From the NCBI GenBank assembly GCA_947625635.1, contig CANQPA010000005.1:1-46634 (forward strand): a DNA stretch of 46,634 nucleotides, read 5' to 3'. Numbering within the stretch: position 1 is the first letter of the stretch; every line of letters starts with the position of its first letter. Both the position numbers and the translations under genes were made by a program. Source of the stretch: an uncultured Bacilli bacterium. GTDB taxonomy: Bacteria > Bacillota_I > Bacilli_A > RF39 > UBA660. Positions 32,276-39,009 of the stretch are shown one piece after another. The notes below the pieces were generated by a model. It was given only the letters and a program-made list of their open reading frames with translations. It was not told the origin of the DNA and did no database searches.

Positions 32276-34510
32276 ATGAAAAGAAGTAAAAAATATTATA
32301 AATATTTGGATTACGTAAGAGTTTTAGCTTTATTTGCTGTTTTATTATATCACTTGAATATATTAAAAGGCGGATATTTAGCTGTTTGTATATTTTTTAC
32401 ATTAAGTGGATATCTATCTGTTATATCATTAGCAAAAAATAAAGATTTTTCTTTTAAAAAATATTATTCAAAACTATTTTCTAGAATTTATTTACCACTG
32501 TTAATAGTTACATTTATAACTATTGCCGTAGTATCATTTTTTCCAAATATTTCATGGCTAAATTTAAAACCAGAAACAAAATCTGTTTTATTCGGATACA
32601 ATAATTTTTGGCAATTAACTGCTAATTTAGATTATTTTGCTAGACACATAAATTCACCATTTATGCATCTATGGTATATTGCAATTTTACTACAATTTGA
32701 TATAATTTTTCCATTTATCTTTATTTTATTTTCTAAAATTAAAGATAAATTTAATAAATTAATTCCTTGTTTAGTTTCTACAATATTCTCTATAATAGGA
32801 TTTATTTATTTTTATGTTAGCTATTTGACAACTAATATTATGACAACCTATTATAGTACATTTTCTAGAATTTTTTCATTATTATTTGGGATTTCAATCG
32901 GATTTATCCATCTATATTACAAACAAAAAATAATAAGTTCTTTAAAACGTCACAAAAAATATAATAATACAATATTTTATACATACATTCTACTATTAAT
33001 TTGCTTATTTATCTTTGTTAATTCAAAATCAATATTTATGCCTATAAGTATGATTTTAACAACTTTAATAACTTGTAGATTAATTGATTATTCGATTTAT
33101 AATAAAAACAAAAATTTGAATGCCTTAGATAAAATTATTAAATTTTTGTCTAATATCAGTTATGAAGTATATTTAGTACAATACCCAATAATATTCATCC
33201 TTCAATATTTAAAATTAAGTTTATTTATAAATATTATTGTTGTGTTTATTTCAGTATTTTTTATATCATATTTACTACATTCTATTACTAAAAGAAACAC
33301 AAAATATATAGTAATTAGACGAATTTTATATTTAATTGTACTATCTATATCTTTTTATGGAATATATATTTACATAAATGCTAAAGATTATACCAATGAA
33401 ATGAAAAAATTAGAAGAGCAACTATCACAAAATCAAAAAATAATAGAAGAAAAGCAAAAAGAATATAATGATAAATTAAAACATGACGAAGAAGTTTTTA
33501 AAAAAGAGTTAAGTAGTTATGATTTAGACGAAGAACAATTAAGAGAAATTATCACAAATTTATCTGTGGTTGGTGTTGGTGATTCAGTTATGCTTGGTGC
33601 AGTTGAAAATTTATACGAACAATTCCCAAACGGATATTTTGATGCACAAATTTCTCGTACAGCTTGGATAGTTAACGATATATTATTAGATTTAAAAAAT
33701 AAAAATGCTCTTGGTGATGTAGTCATTCTTAATCTTGGGGCTAATGGGGATTGCTCTTTTGAATGCAAGGAAAAAATTATTAAAACTTGCCAGGATAGAG
33801 ATGTATTTTGGGTAAATGTAACAAATGATAATAATGTAAATGAAAACTTATCAAATTTTGCTTCAAAATACGAAAAAGTTCATATAATAGATTGGAAAAA
33901 TATTTCAAATGATCATCCTGAATATTTTTATGCTGACGGTATTCATTTAACTCCAAGTGGAAGAAAAGCATATACAAATGCAATTTATGACAGTATATAT
34001 GACTTATATTTAAAAAGATATAAAGAAGAAAAGGAAAAAAAGATAAGAGAACACGATGAATATTTAAAAAGAAAAATCAGTTTTTATGGTAATGATCTTA
34101 TGTTGAACCTATTTGATTATGTTAAAAATGAATTTAATGATTCTATTTACAATATAAATAAAGAATTTAATTATGAAAAAATAAAAACTGAATTGGAAGC
34201 TGAGATTAATAATAATACATTGACTGAAAAAATTGTTTTTGCTTTTGATAATACATCAAATTTAAGTATTGAACAATATAGTAAATTAATAGAGTTATGT
34301 AAGAATTACCAAATTTACATATTATCTACTAATGAAACAACTAATGAATTAATCAATTTAAATTATAATAACGTTTATATTATAGATTTTTATAAACAAT
34401 TAAAATTAAACAATGATTATATACTTATAGATGGAATACACTTATCTAATAAAGGAAATCTTGCATTATCTAAAACATTAAATGATTATTTAAAAAACAG
34501 TGAATCATAA
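32276..34510 (+). CDS. OatA-like acyltransferase with one active and one degenerate SGNH domain
   Basis: A 744-residue membrane protein. Residues 1-365 form an acyltransferase-3 domain (about ten membrane helices) starting YLDYVRVLALFAVLLYHLN with the conserved His. A charged coiled segment (about 368-425) leads to an extracellular SGNH domain with GDS (S437), NLGANG and DGIHLTPSG (D554, H557). This is the OatA plan: acetyl groups are passed across the membrane and transferred to peptidoglycan. Unusually, a further segment from about residue 603 repeats the pattern: FYGNDLMLNLFDYV aligns with VGVGDSVMLGAVENL, and IDGIHLSNKGNLALS (D719, H722) with ADGIHLTPSGRKAY. In the second copy the catalytic Ser is replaced (G605-N606-D607). 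Target polymer is inferred. ATG 32276 follows AAGAGG; the frame opens at a TTG at 32270. Confidence 0.85.
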   Translation: MKRSKKYYKYLDYVRVLALFAVLLYHLNILKGGYLAVCIFFTLSGYLSVISLAKNKDFSFKKYYSKLFSRIYLPLLIVTFITIAVVSFFPNISWLNLKPETKSVLFGYNNFWQLTANLDYFARHINSPFMHLWYIAILLQFDIIFPFIFILFSKIKDKFNKLIPCLVSTIFSIIGFIYFYVSYLTTNIMTTYYSTFSRIFSLLFGISIGFIHLYYKQKIISSLKRHKKYNNTIFYTYILLLICLFIFVNSKSIFMPISMILTTLITCRLIDYSIYNKNKNLNALDKIIKFLSNISYEVYLVQYPIIFILQYLKLSLFINIIVVFISVFFISYLLHSITKRNTKYIVIRRILYLIVLSISFYGIYIYINAKDYTNEMKKLEEQLSQNQKIIEEKQKEYNDKLKHDEEVFKKELSSYDLDEEQLREIITNLSVVGVGDSVMLGAVENLYEQFPNGYFDAQISRTAWIVNDILLDLKNKNALGDVVILNLGANGDCSFECKEKIIKTCQDRDVFWVNVTNDNNVNENLSNFASKYEKVHIIDWKNISNDHPEYFYADGIHLTPSGRKAYTNAIYDSIYDLYLKRYKEEKEKKIREHDEYLKRKISFYGNDLMLNLFDYVKNEFNDSIYNINKEFNYEKIKTELEAEINNNTLTEKIVFAFDNTSNLSIEQYSKLIELCKNYQIYILSTNETTNELINLNYNNVYIIDFYKQLKLNNDYILIDGIHLSNKGNLALSKTLNDYLKNSES

Positions 34511-34532
34511 TAATTCACTGTTTATTTTTTTG
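34495..34532. terminator. Bidirectional terminator between convergent genes
   Basis: An 11-bp perfect stem AAACAGTGAAT (34495-34505) with ATTCACTGTTT (34513-34523), followed on + by ATTTTTTTTG and on - by a T-run. It serves the acyltransferase gene and the metallopeptidase-like gene. Confidence 0.85.
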
Positions 34533-35477
34533 ATCTTTGCTATTTTTTAGAATAGTGTCTTTTAATTCACAAATATATTTTTTCCTATCACCTAATTTAA
34601 AACTTAAAACCTGATTTGATTTTAAAAATTTATAATCTATACTTCCAACATTAAATGAATAAAATAATTCCATTTTATCAGACAAACTACTCATTTCATT
34701 CATCTTTTCTTTTAGACAATTAAACAAAATATTAAACACAATATCAAGTGCCTGTTGCATCTCATCTTTATGATTTAAAATGTTTTTATGGTTTTCTATA
34801 GTGTATACTATATTCATATTATATACTAATAATTCTACATTTTTTTGGCTAGTATAAGCTAATAAACCATCTATTGTATTAATCAAATTTCCTGCGAATG
34901 CTTGCTTTTCCATATAATCTTTACCTATTAATAATTCAATATTAGATAAAACAGCCTCTTCGAATGCATAAGAATTCCCACTAAAATTAAAATATCTATG
35001 TTCAAGCAATTGAGTATATCCTTCATTATAAAACTCGTATTTTCTATGACAAGGGCCTTTTGACAATGCCATATGTAACAGTTCATGAAAAACCGGCTTA
35101 TAAGATTTTAGCATAAATTCGTCTACAGTCCAATGTCCTGAATGCTTCCATCGTACAAAACCATTATATTTAGTGCTTTTTTTATCCTGTAATTCTGAAA
35201 GATTAAATAATATATTTTTAAAATTTTTCTCAAATATTTTAGGATTAAATCCCCTACAGTTTTGCTCTAACACTTTTAAAAAATATTCAACTTTATTACA
35301 TAAAAATTCGATGTCTTTAACCTGTTTAGCTTTTACAAGATGCGGTGATAATATAACTGTTATATTATCATATTTCCCGTTTTTATGTAATATTAGTTTA
35401 TTTTTATTTGAAAAAAAATTTTTATTAATTATTTTAAATTTTATCATTTTAACAGTTTCAATAAATTTGTTTTCCAT
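34515..35477 (-). CDS. Putative zinc metallopeptidase (HELLH), uncharacterised
   Basis: A 320-residue protein without signal peptide or membrane segment. Residues 130-136 read FHELLHM, the HExxH zinc-binding and catalytic motif (H131, E132, H135). About 20 residues on, YNEGYTQLLEHRY offers E152 and E159 as a third ligand in a gluzincin-like EGxT context. The N-terminal 110 residues and the C-terminal helical half (about 165-320) match nothing I know. The substrate is unknown. The start is 8 bases after the holA stop, so it is expressed with holA. It could instead be an inactive zincin-like fold used for binding. Confidence 0.6.
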   Translation of the reverse strand: MENKFIETVKMIKFKIINKNFFSNKNKLILHKNGKYDNITVILSPHLVKAKQVKDIEFLCNKVEYFLKVLEQNCRGFNPKIFEKNFKNILFNLSELQDKKSTKYNGFVRWKHSGHWTVDEFMLKSYKPVFHELLHMALSKGPCHRKYEFYNEGYTQLLEHRYFNFSGNSYAFEEAVLSNIELLIGKDYMEKQAFAGNLINTIDGLLAYTSQKNVELLVYNMNIVYTIENHKNILNHKDEMQQALDIVFNILFNCLKEKMNEMSSLSDKMELFYSFNVGSIDYKFLKSNQVLSFKLGDRKKYICELKDTILKNSKDQKNKQ

Positions 35478-35485
35478 AACTTCTC

Positions 35486-36421
35486 CTATAAACTAAGTAT
35501 AAACAATTCTAATGCAAGTTCTTTGTTTTTTTCTCCTGTTTTTATACATATATCCAATTCTGCAAGATCTTTTAAGTATTTTAAAAGAATTGTTGGATTA
35601 TATTTGTAACCTGAAATAATTGCCAAATGAACAGGATATTTGTGAACTTTTAGTATTTCAGAAATTGAATCTTCCGTATATCCCTTTTTTATTAATTTAC
35701 TAGCTTGATACATAAGTCTAAATTTACTAGCCAATAATGCAATTATCTTTATAGGTTCTTCTTTTAATTTAAGTAATTCTCTATACGTCTTAATTGCACT
35801 TTTTTTATTTTTATTTATTATGTCATCTACAAATTTAAATATATCTACATTTATATTTTCAGATACCACATCTTCTATATCCTTTATAGTTATCTCTTTT
35901 TCAGTAAACTTATAAAGTTTTAACTTTTCTACCTCACTATAGATTAATTCTAAATCATTTCCAACTTTATTTATTAGAGCGTTAATTGTGGCATAGTCTA
36001 TTTTATAGTTATCAAACATTTTTTCAACAGTACTATTTATATTCTTTAATGGGTTAAATTCTTTTACAACACCCTTTTCTTTTATTAATTTTACAATTTT
36101 TTTAACACTGTCTATATTTTCATTTTTATTTATAAATATAATATTAGTATTTTCATTTTTCGTTTTTAAATATTCTTCTAAAAGATTTAAATCATCTATT
36201 TTTTTTTGTATTCTACTAAATATAAAAGCATTGTCTACTATAATTAATTTATTATTTGAAAAAAGTGATATTGTATTAGCATCTTCTAATATTTCTTTTA
36301 TAGTATTTTCCTCTAAATCATATTTAGAAATATTAATTTCTTCAATATCTAATTTATTTATTATATTTTTAATTTCATTTTCTATTAAATAATTTTCTTT
36401 GCCATATAATAAATAATTCAC
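35486..36421 (-). CDS. holA: DNA polymerase III subunit delta
   Basis: A 311-residue clamp-loader subunit that opens the beta clamp. The N-terminus MNYLLYGKENYLIENEIKNI is typical, followed by the AAA+-like domains without Walker motifs: LFSNNKLIIVDNA, NIIFINKNENID, NKVGNDLELIYSEVEKL and VSENINVDIFKFVDDI; the C-terminal collar domain includes ALLASKFRLMYQASKLIKKG and ELALELFIL. The start is GTG, placed three bases after AAGTGAT. A second, broken copy of its 5' half occurs at 37606-38031, making this the intact gene. It follows a pilin-like gene by 15 bases and precedes the metallopeptidase-like gene by 8. Confidence 0.93.
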   Translation of the reverse strand: MNYLLYGKENYLIENEIKNIINKLDIEEINISKYDLEENTIKEILEDANTISLFSNNKLIIVDNAFIFSRIQKKIDDLNLLEEYLKTKNENTNIIFINKNENIDSVKKIVKLIKEKGVVKEFNPLKNINSTVEKMFDNYKIDYATINALINKVGNDLELIYSEVEKLKLYKFTEKEITIKDIEDVVSENINVDIFKFVDDIINKNKKSAIKTYRELLKLKEEPIKIIALLASKFRLMYQASKLIKKGYTEDSISEILKVHKYPVHLAIISGYKYNPTILLKYLKDLAELDICIKTGEKNKELALELFILSL

Positions 36422-36436
36422 TATATCACTTCCTTT

Positions 36437-37429
36437 TTAATTATAAAGAAAAGCTCCCGTACCACTATTATAATAAAATTTACCTTCAACTTTATCATAC
36501 ATACAAGGTATACCTTTATTATCTAGTATTGGGATGAAATCTCTTACTAATCTATCATCCTCATATATTTTACATCCATATATTTGTGCTTTATGCAATC
36601 TTCTATATTCCCCTGTTGGGTGAGAAGCTCTCAAATATCCAAATAAAATCAAAGAAGATTGAGTTTTATCAAATCCAGGCTTATTGATTACTAAAGTATT
36701 CAGATTTACAAGATATTCCTCTGTTACAGTATCAAAAACCGTATATTTATTATTTTTAACATCTAAATCGAAAATAGCACGATTATTGCTGTAATTTATA
36801 TACGTTGATACTTCACTGCCTACCCCATATCTAATATCATTATGCACTATTCCAACAAGAAAAGCATTGATTGATGCATTGCCAATACCATTAAAGGCAT
36901 AACTGGAAGTGGGAAAAATAGTAGTGTCCACTATAAATCTTATTTTAGCATAGTTATCAATATTAACAATATATCCAGTATCAATATACTGTTCACCTGT
37001 ACTTTCTAGATATTCAAGTTCTGTATATTTTGGACGTGAAGAATCATCACAATATTCTATGGTTTCTGTTTCTATTTTTCCATTTTTAAATATAATGCTT
37101 CCTTTGCATGGCCTTTCACCTGTTGTTTCTATTATTAAATCGATAACATCAGAACCTATGGGACATTTTAAATTCCCGTCTAGTTGAACTATACACTCTT
37201 TCGGGTTAAATTCATCAGATAAATTCTTTCTTGCTACTCCCTGCTCTACCGCATTTAAATATAAATCTTTACTTCTTTTTATTGCATTTTCTTTTGAACT
37301 GTTTATTATATTCAATACTATAGGCATTGCTATTAAAGCAATTATTGCAAGTATTACAATTACTGCCAAAAGTTCTATTAATGTAAAACCCGATACTCTA
37401 AATTTTATATATCCGTAATGATCCTCCAT
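36437..37429 (-). CDS. Prepilin-like protein fused to a LamG-like C-terminal domain (copy 1)
   Basis: A 330-residue protein. It begins with a 14-residue leader ending in Gly, then the type IV prepilin motif FTLIELLAVIVILAIIALIA (Glu at mature position 5), giving a hydrophobic N-terminal helix. A short pilin-like region (about 40-130) follows. From about residue 135 it has a concanavalin/LamG-like domain, marked by ELEYLESTGEQYIDTGY at its start and DRLVRDFIPILDNKG, MYDKVEGKFYYNSGTG at its end, wording that is frequent in surface and phage proteins of gut Firmicutes. No pilus ATPase, peptidase or membrane platform genes are in the window. AGGAGAG precedes the ATG. Paralogue of the gene at 38050. 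Confidence 0.75.
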   Translation of the reverse strand: MEDHYGYIKFRVSGFTLIELLAVIVILAIIALIAMPIVLNIINSSKENAIKRSKDLYLNAVEQGVARKNLSDEFNPKECIVQLDGNLKCPIGSDVIDLIIETTGERPCKGSIIFKNGKIETETIEYCDDSSRPKYTELEYLESTGEQYIDTGYIVNIDNYAKIRFIVDTTIFPTSSYAFNGIGNASINAFLVGIVHNDIRYGVGSEVSTYINYSNNRAIFDLDVKNNKYTVFDTVTEEYLVNLNTLVINKPGFDKTQSSLILFGYLRASHPTGEYRRLHKAQIYGCKIYEDDRLVRDFIPILDNKGIPCMYDKVEGKFYYNSGTGAFLYN

Positions 37430-37550
37430 TTAACATCTCTCCTCAAATAACTTCTATGTATAACATGATATATTAAAATTTTAACCTATTCAATAGTAGT
37501 TCGATGTTTACTATACTATAGATAAAATATTTCTTAATATAATTATCATT

Positions 37551-38031
37551 TTAAACATCATTAGTTGCATATTCAAAATTTCCATTTCCTCCATTATAAT
37601 AAAATTCATTTCCAACTTTATTTATTAGAGCGTTAATTGTAGCATATTCTATTTTATAGTTATCAAACATTTTTTCAACAGTACTATTTATATTCTTTAA
37701 TGGGTTAAATTCTTTTACAATACCTTTTTCTTTTATTAATTTTACAATTTTTTTAACACTGTCTATATTTTCATTTTTAAGTATTCTTCTAAAGGATTTA
37801 AATCATCTATTTTTTTTGTATTCAACTAAATATAAAAGCATTGTCTACTATAATTAATTTATTATTTGAAAAAAGTGATATTGTATTAGCGTTTTCTAAT
37901 ATTTCTTTTATAGTATTTTCCTCTAAATCATATTTAGAAATATTAATTTCCTCAATATTTAATTTATTTATTATATTTTTTAATTCTTTTTCTATCAAGT
38001 AATTTTCGCTACCATATAATAAATAATTCAC
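37551..38031 (-). pseudogene. Chimeric pseudogene: 5' half of holA joined to the tail of a third pilin-like gene
   Basis: From 38031 down to 37606 the DNA is nearly identical by eye to holA 36421-35955, including the AAGTGAT-N3-GTG start. Relative to holA it lacks one T in a run of nine (near 37810-37817) and about 40 bases near 37778, so the frame is broken twice. At about 37606-37620, at the shared sequence AAAGTTGGAAATGA, it switches to another gene: the frame continues GNEFYYNGGNGNFEYATNDV and stops at 37551. That tail matches the C-termini of both pilin-LamG genes (YYNxGxGxF). So a holA duplicate recombined illegitimately into a third pilin-like gene. Confidence 0.85.
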
Positions 38032-38049
38032 TAAATCACTTCCTATTAT

Positions 38050-38997
38050 TTATTCGTATTTAAAATTTCCGCTACCTTTATTATAATAAAGTTTCTTCCC
38101 TACCTTATCATACATAGCAGGTTTATTATCTTTATCTAATACTGGAATAAAATCTCTTATTAATTTGTCAGCTTTATATATTTTAAAATAATATATTTTA
38201 TAACTTCCATACACGTGTACTTTATTTAATTCACAATTATAGCTTGCAAATAAAGATATATTACCTGGTAAATCATTTAAATTAAAATCTTCGTCTATAA
38301 AGTCATTTTCCACTAAATTATCATTTATATAAAGCCCTTCTTTTGACATAACCAATTTATACTTAGTATTTAAAATGTGATATTCTCCAGGAGCATTTAT
38401 ATTTGATTTAAATGAATACCAACATGCGAATGTAGTAGTTGGATAATATCCAAAAAATATTGAATTTTTAGAATGACCAGTTTGTATTCCACCAAATAAT
38501 GGACTATCGTTAAAATTTGTTGCTTCGTATTCAGATTCAAATTTCAAGTCTGATGAAACTTTTATACCAGTATCAATATATTGGGATTTTGTACTCTCTA
38601 AATATTCAAGTTTTGTATATACTTGTCCATATGAATAGGAAATTTTTTTATTATTTACTTCACAATCATCTAGGGCAATTGTTCCATCTTCATTTATTTT
38701 TATTATATTACAATCAACTCTTGCTCCATCATATTCTATTTCTAATTTAAAATTTTTAGAATCATTCTGAATCGTATTACCATCTGTTGTATAATAACCT
38801 ATAGGCACTTCTTCCGTTAAACTTTTTCTTGCTATAGCAAGTTCTATTGATTTTCCATATAGTTCTATACTTCTTTTATAAGTTTCATTACTTGCATTAT
38901 CAATTATATTCAATACTATAGGTATTGCTATTAAAGCGATTATTGCAAGTATTACTATTACTGCTAATAATTCTATCAAAGTAAACCCCTTAATCAT
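38050..38997 (-). CDS. Prepilin-like protein fused to a LamG-like C-terminal domain (copy 2)
   Basis: A 315-residue paralogue of the gene at 36437. A four-residue leader MIKG precedes FTLIELLAVIVILAIIALIA (Glu at mature position 5). After a variable pilin-like region (about 35-125) comes the LamG-like domain, KLEYLESTKSQYIDTGIK to KLIRDFIPVLDKDN and MYDKVGKKLYYNKGSG. The N-terminal 40 codons are almost identical at DNA level to copy 1, the middle is not. The start has GAGGTGG upstream, and it lies 12 bases after the smc stop, so it may be read through from smc. Role as a surface-displayed pseudopilin is inferred. Confidence 0.75.
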   Translation of the reverse strand: MIKGFTLIELLAVIVILAIIALIAIPIVLNIIDNASNETYKRSIELYGKSIELAIARKSLTEEVPIGYYTTDGNTIQNDSKNFKLEIEYDGARVDCNIIKINEDGTIALDDCEVNNKKISYSYGQVYTKLEYLESTKSQYIDTGIKVSSDLKFESEYEATNFNDSPLFGGIQTGHSKNSIFFGYYPTTTFACWYSFKSNINAPGEYHILNTKYKLVMSKEGLYINDNLVENDFIDEDFNLNDLPGNISLFASYNCELNKVHVYGSYKIYYFKIYKADKLIRDFIPVLDKDNKPAMYDKVGKKLYYNKGSGNFKYE

Positions 38998-39009
38998 AAT
39001 TTACCACCT

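Noticed and set aside
36437-38997. Complete type IV pilus or competence operon
   Set aside because: Only prepilin-like genes are present; no ATPase, platform protein or peptidase gene is in the window.
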